Positions 27,313 through 35,738 are shown, counted from the first letter of the stretch. The stretch is DNA of 38,720 nt from Bacillota bacterium (GCA_023511455.1 JAIMBJ010000032.1:1-38720), one strand, 5' to 3'. The notes: generated by a model not told the origin, from the sequence alone. Program-made: numbers and translations.

Positions 27313-27846
27313 CTAGAACTTCGCGCCAAGGTAGACGGCGAAGCCGTTGTGCTCGTTGTCGGTGCCCGTCAGACCGTTATAGCGCACTTCGACGAAGAGC
27401 TGGGTGCCCATGCCCTCGCCGAATGCGAGGTCATAGCCGACACCAACCGTGTATGCGAATCCTGTTTTGGTGTCGCCGCTCACGGGTCGCTTGGAGAAGC
27501 CAACACCAACACCTGCCACGTAGTTCAATCCGCCGCCGATCTTGCCCCAGTAGTTGAGCAAGACAGGCACATTGTAAACATCTCCGGAGCCGTAGTAGTC
27601 GAGGCTGACGCCGAAGTCTGCCCCGTACCCTTCACTTACTACAACGTCTCGCTGCAGTACGTAATCCACGCCGGCACCGAACCAGGTGTTGGCTTCATCG
27701 CGCGAGATGGACTTGCTGGGGAAGAACGCGCCGATGCGCACGCGGAGGTTGTTGCCCTGAGTTTCCCCGCCCCACTGCGCAAATGCGGGCACCGTCCAGA
27801 CCGCCAGCACCACTGCCGCTGCGAACGTCAACCATGCTCGTTTCAT
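27313..27846 (-). CDS. exported outer-membrane beta-barrel-like protein
   Basis: The 177-residue product has a signal peptide (MKRAWLTFAAAVVLAVWTVP, then AFAQ as a cleavage site). The mature part consists of alternating strands rich in Gly, Tyr and Val (GVSLDYYGSGDVYNVPVLLN, LNYVAGVGVGFSKRP, TQLFVEVRYNGLTG). It ends in AVYLGAKF with a terminal Phe, the signal typical of outer-membrane barrels. This resembles the small eight-stranded OmpX/OmpW-type or 'outer membrane protein beta-barrel' families, but no named family is certain. GAGGAGGTG lies six bases before ATG 27846. It is a single-gene unit with its own promoter and terminator, suggesting strong expression. Confidence 0.75.
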   Translation of the reverse strand: MKRAWLTFAAAVVLAVWTVPAFAQWGGETQGNNLRVRIGAFFPSKSISRDEANTWFGAGVDYVLQRDVVVSEGYGADFGVSLDYYGSGDVYNVPVLLNYWGKIGGGLNYVAGVGVGFSKRPVSGDTKTGFAYTVGVGYDLAFGEGMGTQLFVEVRYNGLTGTDNEHNGFAVYLGAKF

Positions 27847-27883
27847 GCGAAACACCTCCTCGTAAAATGAACAGGTTGTTTGT

Positions 27884-27911
27884 ATTATACCTCTTCGTGC
27901 GGAAGATGCAA
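27884..27911 (-). promoter_or_regulatory. promoter of the barrel-like protein gene (TTGCAT, 16-base spacer, TATAAT)
   Basis: On the minus strand a perfect TATAAT lies at 27889-27884, 38 bases before the gene start, with TTGCAT at 27911-27906 sixteen bases upstream. The -10 is consensus; the -35 matches at its first three bases. Confidence 0.55.
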
Positions 27912-27942
27912 CTTTCCTGCACGTTCGGCTAAATAATGGACG

Positions 27943-29073
27943 TTACCCGTACATCAACAGTTTCGCCGTTTTTTCTTCAGTGAGATGCGCCGACCTCCGC
28001 ATCGCCTCTTCCCGGCTAGTTCCTTCCGAGACCAGCGCCTCGCAGGCAATCGTTCCGAATCGCCTCAGCCGGGCAAGGTCACCGGCGAATTCGCCACAAA
28101 CCACAGCCACTGGCACGTGCGCTCGCCATGCTGCGCGGAGCACCCGAAACACCAGTTTGCCGTGCAGGGTGCTGGCATCGAGGCGTCCTTCGCCGGTCAA
28201 CACAAGGTCTGCAGTAGGTAGCGCATTGTAGAATCCGACCTGCTGCATCACCAGCTCGGCTCCCGAGACGAGTTGCGCCTGTGGAAAATGCGCCAGCAAC
28301 CCGAACGCCAGTCCGCCCGCTGCCCCTGCGCCCGGTATCCGCGAAAGCCGCTTGCCAACGGCGCGGTGCACGGCTCTCGCCCAGCGGCGCAGATTGCGTT
28401 CCAGTTCGGGCAGCTGTTCGGGACGCGCGCCTTTCTGTGGGGCGAAGACGGCAGTGGCTCCCCGCTTGCCCAACAGCGGGTTGCGCACATCCGCCGCCAG
28501 CGTCACCGCAACGTCGCCGTGGGTGGGCGGCGCAGGCACTAGCCGATGCAGTCTGGCAAGCCCGACATTGCCTGCGGGAACCGCCTGCCCCGCGCGGTCA
28601 AGAAGCTGCCAGCCCAATGCGGTCAGCGCGCCCGCCCCGCCCTCGTTGGTGGCACTGCCGCCCAGCCCGATGACCAGATGTCGCACGCCCAGACCCAGCA
28701 GGTGCGCAATCATCTCTCCGACGCCGAAGGTGGTGGTTACCAGAGGGTTCCGTTCCCTTTCCTGCAGCTGCGCCAGCCCGCAGATTTGCGCCATCTCGAT
28801 GTAGCCCGTGCCGCCGTCTTCGCTGATGCCGTATGGCGCGGCGTGCGGTCGTCCCAAAGCGTCAGAGACCGTGTGGTGGTGTTGTGTACAGACACCCGCG
28901 TATGCCAGACACTGCAGCATCCCGTCCCCGCCGTCTGCAAGGGGTTGCAGTATGGTCTGCGCATCCGGCAGGACGCGCCGCACTCCGCGCTCCATCGCTT
29001 CTGCCGCCGCGACGGGGTCTAAACTGCCCTTGAAGGCAGTGGGTGCAATCACTATTCGGCGGATGGCACGCAT
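27943..29073 (-). CDS. glycerate kinase (GarK/GlxK family)
   Basis: Members phosphorylate glycerate to 2-phosphoglycerate (or 3-phosphoglycerate in some). The 376-residue protein has the family landmarks IAPTAFKGSLDP, PLADGGDGML, GYIEMAQICGL, TTTFGVGEMI, GLGGSATNEGGAG, PGAGAAGGLAFG, and VLTGEGRLDASTLHGK. ATG 29073 has GGTGG upstream; a GTG at 29088 is an alternative. The start lies inside the end of the glycosyltransferase gene (22-base overlap), so translation may be coupled although the functions look unrelated. It could feed glycerate from sugar-acid breakdown into glycolysis. Confidence 0.92.
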   Translation of the reverse strand: MRAIRRIVIAPTAFKGSLDPVAAAEAMERGVRRVLPDAQTILQPLADGGDGMLQCLAYAGVCTQHHHTVSDALGRPHAAPYGISEDGGTGYIEMAQICGLAQLQERERNPLVTTTFGVGEMIAHLLGLGVRHLVIGLGGSATNEGGAGALTALGWQLLDRAGQAVPAGNVGLARLHRLVPAPPTHGDVAVTLAADVRNPLLGKRGATAVFAPQKGARPEQLPELERNLRRWARAVHRAVGKRLSRIPGAGAAGGLAFGLLAHFPQAQLVSGAELVMQQVGFYNALPTADLVLTGEGRLDASTLHGKLVFRVLRAAWRAHVPVAVVCGEFAGDLARLRRFGTIACEALVSEGTSREEAMRRSAHLTEEKTAKLLMYG

Positions 29074-30731
29074 TGGTAGACCACCCACCGTCCGTCTTCC
29101 CGCTCGCGCACAGGGCGGCAGGGCAGGTCGGCGGGGAGAGGAGTGTTTTTGTGGGCGAGGATGAAGCCGCCGTTATAACGCAGCACCAGCTGGCGCAGGT
29201 CTTGCGGCGTGCCCGGAGTGTGCACCTGTGACGGATGTCCCATCACGAATCGCAGGCTGGGACGGCTGGGTTCGAAGGCGTACACCATGACGACCTTTCC
29301 CTGTTGCAGCACGGGTATCAGCGAACGTGCCAGCCGATGTAGTGGCGCAATGTCGTAAGCGTCCCAGCGGGGCAAGCCGTCATGCCCTGCCAAAAAGGCG
29401 AACAACATTCCGAAGAGCGCCGCAGTGCCCACCACGCGCGGGGTGTGTGCCCATCGCCACGCCAGGAAGATAACGCTTAACACGAACAGCGTGCTCAGTA
29501 TGAGCGCGAAGGGCGCCATGTGCGAAACCGCCTGCACCACATCCGGCGGGACAGGCTTGCCCATCAGCATAGCCGTTTCAACGCCGCGCCACTGCCAGCC
29601 GACCGCGCCCACCAGCGCGAACGCCGCCCCCAGCACGATGCCAGTGAACCCCACCAGCGCGGCTTCGCCTGCGCGCAGTCCCCGCTTTACCGTCCACAGG
29701 GACTGTAAACGCACCGCCGCTAAAAGGCACAACGCAGGCACTGCTGGCAGCACGTAGCCTGGCAGCTTGGATTTGCTGAGAGAGAAGAAGACGATAACCA
29801 CCAGCGCCCAGAACGCCCACATCGCCCATGCGCAGCAGAGTTTCTCCCGCTCGCAACGCCAGCCGCTTATCGCCTGCCAGCCGATGATGGGCACGAACGC
29901 GCTCCAGGGATACATGCCTGCCACCAGCACGGGGATGTAGAACCAGAACGGCGCGACGTGCCCGAACTCTCTGCCCAGAAAGCGGAGGATATGGTGTCGA
30001 ACGATATACTCGTCGACGAACTGTTGCCCGGTCGCCTGCCAGACCGCCACGTGCCAGGGCAGCACAATGAGCAGGTACAGCCCCAGAGCGGGTAACCACG
30101 GGATGCGTTTCAGTTCTCCCCAATCTCGCCGCAGCAAAATCCACAGCACCATCGCCGCGCCCGGCAGAAGCAGCCCGATGAAGCCTTTGGTCATGGTCGC
30201 CAGCCCTGCGCCCGCTGCCGTCAGAAGGTACCATCGGCGGTCTCCGGTGTAACCTTCGATCCATCCGACTACAGCCAGCGTCAACCACAAAGTGAGCAGG
30301 CTGTCCATAATCGCCTGCCGCGCTAATCCCATCGTCAGTGGGCACAGGGGATAAATGACAAGTGCCAGCCAGCCGACACGGTGCAGTTCCCGACGTTTCG
30401 CCCACTGCCACAAGAGCCATGCGGTCAGGGTTGCTGCCAGAGCGGAAGGCAGGCGTGCCGCCAGTGGCGTGAAGCCGAATATCTTCATGCACAATGCCTG
30501 TAGCCAGTAGGTGAGGGGAGGTTTGTCGAAGAAGACGCCTGTGCCCACGCGAGGTACCAGCCAGTCACCCGACTCCACCGTCTGCCGCGCGGCGGTGGCA
30601 TACAGTCCTTCGTCGAGGTCAAACAGCCCTGCTGCACTCAATCCGAAGAAGCACCCCATGCCGATGGCTACCAGCGGGATGCCCACTGGCAGCAGTTCGC
30701 GAAGCAGGGACCTGTTGGACGTCGCTTTCAT
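29052..30731 (-). CDS. ArnT/PMT-like membrane glycosyltransferase (GT83-type, dolichyl-phosphate-mannose mannosyltransferase superfamily)
   Basis: The 559-residue protein has about twelve hydrophobic segments and a soluble C-terminal part. The first external loop has DLDEGLYATAARQ (Asp38, Asp40, Glu41) and GVFFDKPPLTYWLQA, hallmarks of ArnT-like enzymes that use a polyprenyl-phosphate sugar donor. Later motifs are ARLPSALAATLTAW, TMTKGFIGLLLPG and FFSLSKSKLPGYVLPA. ArnT itself adds aminoarabinose to lipid A, but here the donor and acceptor are unknown; many relatives glycosylate surface proteins or lipids. ATG 30731 has GGAG five to six bases upstream; an open 38-codon extension further upstream is not supported. 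It is divergent from the Uma2 remnant. Confidence 0.87.
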   Translation of the reverse strand: MKATSNRSLLRELLPVGIPLVAIGMGCFFGLSAAGLFDLDEGLYATAARQTVESGDWLVPRVGTGVFFDKPPLTYWLQALCMKIFGFTPLAARLPSALAATLTAWLLWQWAKRRELHRVGWLALVIYPLCPLTMGLARQAIMDSLLTLWLTLAVVGWIEGYTGDRRWYLLTAAGAGLATMTKGFIGLLLPGAAMVLWILLRRDWGELKRIPWLPALGLYLLIVLPWHVAVWQATGQQFVDEYIVRHHILRFLGREFGHVAPFWFYIPVLVAGMYPWSAFVPIIGWQAISGWRCEREKLCCAWAMWAFWALVVIVFFSLSKSKLPGYVLPAVPALCLLAAVRLQSLWTVKRGLRAGEAALVGFTGIVLGAAFALVGAVGWQWRGVETAMLMGKPVPPDVVQAVSHMAPFALILSTLFVLSVIFLAWRWAHTPRVVGTAALFGMLFAFLAGHDGLPRWDAYDIAPLHRLARSLIPVLQQGKVVMVYAFEPSRPSLRFVMGHPSQVHTPGTPQDLRQLVLRYNGGFILAHKNTPLPADLPCRPVREREDGRWVVYQCVPSAE

Positions 30732-30779
30732 GCCACTCCGTCGATTCCGCAGTTGCAGAATGGATTCCTGTTCCGCCTG

Positions 30780-30788
30780 TGGTATACT
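30780..30788 (+). promoter_or_regulatory. extended -10 promoter candidate before the Uma2 gene
   Basis: TGGTATACT forms an extended -10 (TGnTATACT) 22 bases before the Uma2 start codon. No good -35 box is seen at normal spacing, which such promoters do not need. Confidence 0.35.
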
Positions 30789-30810
30789 GTGTGCGGAGGA
30801 GTGAGCGCAC

Positions 30811-31380
30811 ATGGCGAGCGTTGCGCAATCTCGGCGTATCCGCATGAGCCGGGAGCAGTTCGAGCAGCTGCCCCCTGGGCCCCCCTATTACGACTATATT
30901 TGTGGAGAGGCTATCGAGGTGAACAGACCCTCTGGACGCCACCAGCAGCTGGTTGTTTGACTGGCAGCTTCGCTGTGGAACCACGTTCGGGAAAGGGACC
31001 TGGGAGAGGTATGGGCAGACATTAACGTTGCGCTTCCAACAGGTGACTGGCTTGGACCAGATGCGGTGTATTTGGCGAAGGAGCATCTTGACCGGTACCA
31101 CGATGCGAAAGGGTACATTGAGGGAACTCCCGACCTTGTGGTGGAGGTGCTATCCCCCAGCACAGCGGCGTACGACCGCGTGGAAAAGTTCGACGCCTAC
31201 CGCCGCGCGGAGGTACCTTGGGTCTGGCTGGTGGATCAAGAGACGCTGGTGGTGGAAGAATACCAGCGGACTGCTGAGGGCTACCTGGGCGTCGGCGTCG
31301 TCGGTGCGGAGACACCTTTTCGTCCCCGTCTGTTCCCCGCCTGGCAGGTCGACCTGAGCCGCGCGGTTGCGAGTAGATAA
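30811..31380 (+). pseudogene. Uma2 family (DUF820) PD-(D/E)xK nuclease-like gene broken by an in-frame TGA
   Basis: From ATG 30811 (GGAGGAG upstream) one frame encodes a full-length Uma2 domain of about 189 codons, except for a TGA at 30958-30960 (codon 50). Before it come MSREQFEQLPPGPPYYDYIC and EVNRPSGRHQQLVV; after it LAASLWNHVRERDLGEVWAD, GPDAVYLAKEH, PDLVVEVLSPST, DRVEKFDAYRRAEVPWVWLVD and a normal end. The nuclease-like residues (Asp of GPD, Glu of VVEV, Lys of VEKF) survive. TGA ends many other genes here, so it is a true stop. The gene is probably a recent pseudogene, or the base is a sequencing error. Uma2 genes are common multicopy genes of unclear function in several phyla. Confidence 0.85.
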
Positions 31381-31406
31381 GTGAATGCAGTTTCGCCCTC
31401 ACCCCG

Positions 31407-31436
31407 ACCCCTCTCCCAAAGCTTCGGGAGAGGGGT
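31407..31436. repeat. 11-base inverted repeat between Uma2 remnant and tpx
   Basis: ACCCCTCTCCC and GGGAGAGGGGT flank an eight-base AAAGCTTC loop. No T-run follows on either strand, so a classic terminator is doubtful. The form resembles dispersed intergenic hairpins found in many copies in some genomes. It sits in the gap between convergent genes and may still block read-through. The rest of the 120-base gap shows nothing else. Confidence 0.5.
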
Positions 31437-31500
31437 GTCCCTGTGTCCCTGCCCTCGTCGGAGAGGTGTGGGGGAATTCGTCCGCCGGGTTTGCTGGCGA

Positions 31501-32013
31501 CTACAGCAGGCTCTTCACCGCTTGCAGGGCGGCATCGTAGTTGGGGTGGCTGGCGATTTCGGGCACGTACTCCACGTAGTGGATGATGCCGTCGCGGTCG
31601 ATGACGAAGATAGCACGCGACTCCAGCCGCAGCTCCTTGACCAGCGTGCCATACGCCTGTGCGAACGAGGCGTCACGATGGTCGGACAGTACCTTCACGC
31701 GGTCGATGTTCTCCGCGCCGCAGAAGCGTGCCTGCGCAAAGGGCAAATCCATGCTCACCGTCAGGATGACCACGTCTTCTGGTAGCTGTGCGGCTTCCTC
31801 GTTGAACCGCTTGGTCTGCGCGGAGCAGATGCCCGTGTCCAGCGATGGAACCACACTCAACAGAATCACCTTGCCCGCGTAATCTTTCAGCGAGGCTGGC
31901 TGCAGCGATTGGTCGATGATGGTGAATTCGGGCGCCTTATCACCCGGTTTCAGCTCGGGTCCAACCAGCGTCAACGGCTGTCCCTTAAAGGTCACAGCGC
32001 CGGGGCGTTCCAT
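31501..32013 (-). CDS. tpx: thiol peroxidase Tpx (atypical 2-Cys peroxiredoxin)
   Basis: Tpx reduces hydroperoxides with thioredoxin as donor. The 170-residue protein has VTFKGQPLTLVG at the N-terminus, the active-site block VVPSLDTGICSAQTKRFNEE with peroxidatic Cys63, and resolving Cys98 in ARFCGAENI, the spacing typical of Tpx. RAIFVIDRDGIIHYVEYVPE follows. Length matches the family. AGGAGGAG lies about ten bases before the ATG. It has its own promoter candidate upstream and is probably monocistronic. Confidence 0.96.
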   Translation of the reverse strand: MERPGAVTFKGQPLTLVGPELKPGDKAPEFTIIDQSLQPASLKDYAGKVILLSVVPSLDTGICSAQTKRFNEEAAQLPEDVVILTVSMDLPFAQARFCGAENIDRVKVLSDHRDASFAQAYGTLVKELRLESRAIFVIDRDGIIHYVEYVPEIASHPNYDAALQAVKSLL

Positions 32014-32054
32014 CAGCGTTGTCTCCTCCTCTTCGGGTCAAAGTGTGTTGTAAC

Positions 32055-32084
32055 AGTATAGCACGCCCGCCGTTGTTTAATCAA
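32055..32084 (-). promoter_or_regulatory. tpx promoter candidate (TTGATT, 18-base spacer, TATACT)
   Basis: On the minus strand TTGATT at 32084-32079 and TATACT at 32060-32055 are 18 bases apart, 42 bases upstream of the tpx ATG. It lies in the short gap after the tricorn-like gene stop, so tpx need not rely on read-through. Confidence 0.6.
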
Positions 32085-32097
32085 GTTAATTAGATGT

Positions 32098-35000
32098 CTA
32101 CTTCGCGACTGGCGGATGAGGAGGAAACTCTGGCGGCGCTGTTCGTACAATGTCCATCAGCACCTGTACCGCTTTTTCCAGCTGCCGGTCACGACCTGCT
32201 GCAAGGTCTTCGGGCATGTCCTCCACCACGTGGTCGGGTACCGCCCCGTTGCGCTCCATGTTGATGCCCCTGTCAATGGTGAACCATCCTCGTCCGGGTG
32301 TCGCCACCGAGCTGCCGTCGATGAGCGTGCGACGCCCTGTGCTGATGACGCCGCCTGCGGTGGGCATTCCGATAACGGGACCCCTTTTCAGGGTCTTTAT
32401 CGCGTGCGTAAAGATTTCGGCGTTGCTGAAGCTGCGCTCATTGCACAGCACGGCAATGGGCTTCGTCCATACATATAGCGGCAGGCGGTCCTGGGGGTAT
32501 CCGGGCTCGCCCCCGCGCGACAGGGTGTAGGCATGGCGCTTCGCCATGAGAATCGCCAGCAGGTAATCGGTGGTCCAGCCGCCGCCGTTGAAGCGCACGT
32601 CGATGAGCAGTCCCTTCTTGCCCGCCGCCACCGCGTGCAGCTGGCGGATGAACTCGTAGACATTTAATTCGCCCATGCCCTGAATATGCACGTAGCCCAG
32701 CGCGCCTGCCGACTGTTCTTCCACCCATTTTCGGTTGCGCTTCACCCAGTCGTCGTAGCGGGCACGGCGGAAGTCCGCAGGAGAAATGGGACGGAGTGTC
32801 ACCATGCGCTCCGTGCCGTCGGCTGCGCGCACCAGCAGGCGGGTTTTCTCACCTATGGTGCCGTTCAGCAGCTGCCAAACGCTGGTGGTTTCAGTAATGC
32901 GCTGCTCGTTGATTGCCAAAATGCGCTCGCCGGGCTTCAGGTCTACATCAGAACGGGCGGCAGGCGTATTGGGGATTACGCGCTCGATGAGCAAGCCATC
33001 GCCGTCACGACGGTTTGACCACACCACCCCCAGCATTCCTGTCTCTGTGGCTTCTGGATTTGCGGCGGTGCGCGGCGTATAGCCCACATGCGAGGAGTTC
33101 AGCTCGCCCAGCATCATATAGACCACCGCGCTGAAATCGCGGTCTTCGCTCACATGTTGCAGGTAGGGGCGATACTTGAGACGCATGGATGCCCAGTCGG
33201 TGCCGTGAAACTGCGGGTCATAGAACACCTCGTTGATGGTGCGCCACACGGCGTCAAAGAGGTACACGCGTTCGGCAGCGAAGTCCACCCGCATCTGTGC
33301 GCTGAAGTCAGTCGCCTGTACCGTTCCCCCCGCGGCGGCAATGCGCGAAATGCGTCCGCGGCTCAGGAAGGTGATGGTGTTGCCGTCGGTGCTCCAGCGC
33401 AGATCGTTGGGTGAAGTGCCGCCCGTGGTTAGCCGCCTCTCGTTGCTGCCGTCCCAGTCGATGACATACAGGTCGCTTTGCCCCTGATAACTGCTGCGGA
33501 AGGCGATTTTCTTGCCATCCGGTGAAAGGGCGAGTTCCTGTACACCGCCCACATAGCGGGTGACCTGCCGTACGCGGTCGTGGATGTCCTCGAAATCTAT
33601 CTGCACGGGCTCTTTCTCTTTGGCGTCTTTCGGTTTCTCTTCGGGTTTTTTGGGGGAATCGTGTTTGGCGTCCTCCTCATCCTGCCAGTCAGCTTTGCTC
33701 TTCTCGTCGTCCGCCTTGCGCAGGAACAGGTAGCAGATGTTGAAGTTTCGCCCGTCCCGCTGCGACAGAAACGCCAGCGCGCGCCCATCTGACGACCACG
33801 AGGGATTGGTGTCGTTATTTGGGTGACGGCTGACGTTGACCATCTTGCCGTCCTCAACGTTCAGGATATAGATGTCCGAGTTATACTCGTTGTCTTCCAT
33901 TTCCAGCGCGAGGTAGCGGCTGTCTGGTGACCACACAAATTGCCCGAGATTCCAGTGTTGCAGCAGCGTGCGCTCCTGCTTCGTTTCCAGCTCCAGCACC
34001 ACCAGATTGCCGTTGCCGCGGCGGAAGGCAATCTTTTTGCCGTCGGGTGAGAAGACGGGGGCAGTATCGGGTGAAGGAGAGTTCGTCAATCGCTCAGTTT
34101 TCAGCTTTGCCGTGCGTCGCAGGCGCGGCTCCTCCGGGTCGTCGGAGGTCACGCGGTACAGACTGGTGTTGCCGCCGCGCTCGGAGGCGAAGACCAGCGA
34201 TTTGCTATCGGGCGACCAGGTAAGCCCGTACTCTGGCTCCACGGTTTCGGTGATGCGTCGTGCGGTTCCGCCATCGGGGTAACGGGTGACGAATATCTCT
34301 CCCCGCACCACGAACGCCACCTCCTTGCCGTTGGGGGCGATGGCGTATTCAGAAACGTCGCCGCGCACCTGCATCCAGCTGCCCTGTGGCTTGCGCACGT
34401 CCGCCGCTGGGGCAGTGATGGTCAGCACTTTGATTTCACCGTTCGCAGGGTCCAGCGTGCAGATATCCATTCCCTGCTCGTAGGCGATGAGGCTGCCGTT
34501 GCGCGCTATCTGCGGGAAGCGCACGCCGTCGCCCTTGTAGCGGGTCAGTTGCTTTACCGCTTTGCTCGCGATGTCCATTGACCAGAGGTTGTACGTGCCA
34601 TCCCGTTCAGAGAGGAAATATAGCGTCTTGCCGTCGGGCGACCACATCGGGAAGGTGTCGGGGGTGTCGGTTTGCGTGAGCCGGGAGAACTTATCTGACT
34701 TCAGGTCGTGTAGCCAGATGTCGCCAGTGGCGCTTCCCCTGTATCCTTTGCGCCACCAGCTGGATTCGCGGCGCACGAAGGCAACGCTGCTCCCATCAGG
34801 AGACAGGGCAGCAGGGGTGCCGGTGGCATTGTGTAGCCGATGGGGAGTACCGCCTTTCAGCGGCGCGACGTAGACGCACGGCTCTGCCCCGTAAGGCTCC
34901 CAGTCCCGTGAGGACTCGAACAGCACCGCCTTGCCGTCCGGCGTCCAGCCCAGCGCGCGGTCTCGCCCAGACCAGTATGTCAATCGTTGTATCGCGCCAT

Positions 35001-35301
35001 CGCGCAGGTTCAACACGAAGACGTCATCGTTGCCGTAGCGGTCGGAAGTGAAGGCGATTTTGCTGCCATCGGGCGACCAGACAGGGGCGTAGTCGTAACC
35101 CTCGTGTACGGTCAGACGCTTTGCTTCGCCTCCCACGTTGCTCACCAGCCACAGGTCGCCTTGCCACGAGAAGGCAATCTGTTTGCCGTCGGGCGAAGGG
35201 GCAGGGTAGCGGGCGAAACGCACAGCGGTCTGGGCAACGCAGGCGTGTGCCAAAAAGAGGGTCACCCCGGCAAATACAAAGCAGCGAAAGAACGAATTCA
35301 T
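32098..35301 (-). CDS. exported tricorn-like protease (S41 family, beta-propeller plus PDZ)
   Basis: The 1067-residue protein begins with a signal peptide (MNSFFRCFVFAGVTLFLAHA, cleaved near CVAQ). Repeated TolB/WD40-like blades follow, each with a W(S/T)PDGK or SPDGK turn, filling about residues 30-660. A charged Lys/Glu/Asp linker (about 545-590) interrupts them, as in many tricorn homologues. Then comes the tricorn C1 region, a PDZ domain (about 755-835, LLIERVIPNTPAARSDVDLK) and the S41 C2 domain with DVRFNGGG. Candidate active-site residues are His738 (SSHVGY) and Ser959 (RSFSNAEIF). Archaeal tricorn degrades oligopeptides from the proteasome in the cytosol; this one is exported, so it probably processes periplasmic or external peptides. 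The nearest purine-rich ribosome site (GGGAGG) is unusually far from the ATG. Confidence 0.92.
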   Translation of the reverse strand: MNSFFRCFVFAGVTLFLAHACVAQTAVRFARYPAPSPDGKQIAFSWQGDLWLVSNVGGEAKRLTVHEGYDYAPVWSPDGSKIAFTSDRYGNDDVFVLNLRDGAIQRLTYWSGRDRALGWTPDGKAVLFESSRDWEPYGAEPCVYVAPLKGGTPHRLHNATGTPAALSPDGSSVAFVRRESSWWRKGYRGSATGDIWLHDLKSDKFSRLTQTDTPDTFPMWSPDGKTLYFLSERDGTYNLWSMDIASKAVKQLTRYKGDGVRFPQIARNGSLIAYEQGMDICTLDPANGEIKVLTITAPAADVRKPQGSWMQVRGDVSEYAIAPNGKEVAFVVRGEIFVTRYPDGGTARRITETVEPEYGLTWSPDSKSLVFASERGGNTSLYRVTSDDPEEPRLRRTAKLKTERLTNSPSPDTAPVFSPDGKKIAFRRGNGNLVVLELETKQERTLLQHWNLGQFVWSPDSRYLALEMEDNEYNSDIYILNVEDGKMVNVSRHPNNDTNPSWSSDGRALAFLSQRDGRNFNICYLFLRKADDEKSKADWQDEEDAKHDSPKKPEEKPKDAKEKEPVQIDFEDIHDRVRQVTRYVGGVQELALSPDGKKIAFRSSYQGQSDLYVIDWDGSNERRLTTGGTSPNDLRWSTDGNTITFLSRGRISRIAAAGGTVQATDFSAQMRVDFAAERVYLFDAVWRTINEVFYDPQFHGTDWASMRLKYRPYLQHVSEDRDFSAVVYMMLGELNSSHVGYTPRTAANPEATETGMLGVVWSNRRDGDGLLIERVIPNTPAARSDVDLKPGERILAINEQRITETTSVWQLLNGTIGEKTRLLVRAADGTERMVTLRPISPADFRRARYDDWVKRNRKWVEEQSAGALGYVHIQGMGELNVYEFIRQLHAVAAGKKGLLIDVRFNGGGWTTDYLLAILMAKRHAYTLSRGGEPGYPQDRLPLYVWTKPIAVLCNERSFSNAEIFTHAIKTLKRGPVIGMPTAGGVISTGRRTLIDGSSVATPGRGWFTIDRGINMERNGAVPDHVVEDMPEDLAAGRDRQLEKAVQVLMDIVRTAPPEFPPHPPVAK

Positions 35302-35457
35302 CGGGTGTTTAGACGACCTCCCTCGGTACAGGCTTCACACGTAGTTCTCAAACATATATTGGCTGTCTGTGCCCGCTATGCCTGCAGCAAAAGTGGGGGA
35401 ACGCAATGGAAGGTTTCATGGCTGGATGAGCGCAGTGGTTTTGGGGTGGGGAACGGT
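35302..35457. other. non-coding stretch upstream of the tricorn-like gene
   Basis: No gene, clear promoter or terminator was recognised here. Together with the repeats that follow it makes up a gap of nearly 490 bases between the tricorn-like and beta-mannosidase genes, the longest spacer between intact genes in the window. Confidence 0.5.
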
Positions 35458-35521
35458 GAGATGCTTCACTTCGTTCAGCATGACAGCTTTCGTGTCATTC
35501 TGAGCATCAGCGAAGAATCTC
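35458..35521. repeat. imperfect palindromic interspersed repeat, full hairpin copy
   Basis: A left arm (35458-35485, beginning GAGATGCTTCACTTCG) and a right arm (35493-35521, ending GCGAAGAATCTC) pair imperfectly over about 28 bases around the loop GCTTTCG. The consensus around TTCAGCATGACA and TGTCATTCTGAG is the style of REP-like hairpin elements scattered between genes in many bacteria. A second, half copy lies 95 bases downstream. No protein is encoded. Confidence 0.7.
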
Positions 35522-35552
35522 TCGGAAGGGGTTGCTTCGGGTGAGGAGCGAC

Positions 35553-35589
35553 GAGATGCTTCACTTCGTTCAGCATGACAGCCTTCGTG
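35553..35589. repeat. palindromic interspersed repeat, left-arm half copy
   Basis: These 37 bases repeat 35458-35494 with a single mismatch (CCTTCGTG for CTTTCGTG). The right arm is missing, so it is a half element. The 100 or so bases from here to the beta-mannosidase promoter show nothing recognisable. Confidence 0.7.
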
Positions 35590-35738
35590 ACCCTCATGGG
35601 CTATGTCCGTAAATATGCTCTGGGCGGAGTGACCCCAGGTCTGGCGAATTGCCCCGTGCCGGCTGACTGGACAGGTACTTCCAGAGGTCTATGGACACAC
35701 GGCTATTCCCGCCTTCTCGTCCTCGCGCTTTTTCCAGC

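Noticed and set aside
29578-30492. Long alternative minus-strand frame within the glycosyltransferase gene
   Set aside because: It is an Arg/Gly-rich shadow of the membrane protein frame.
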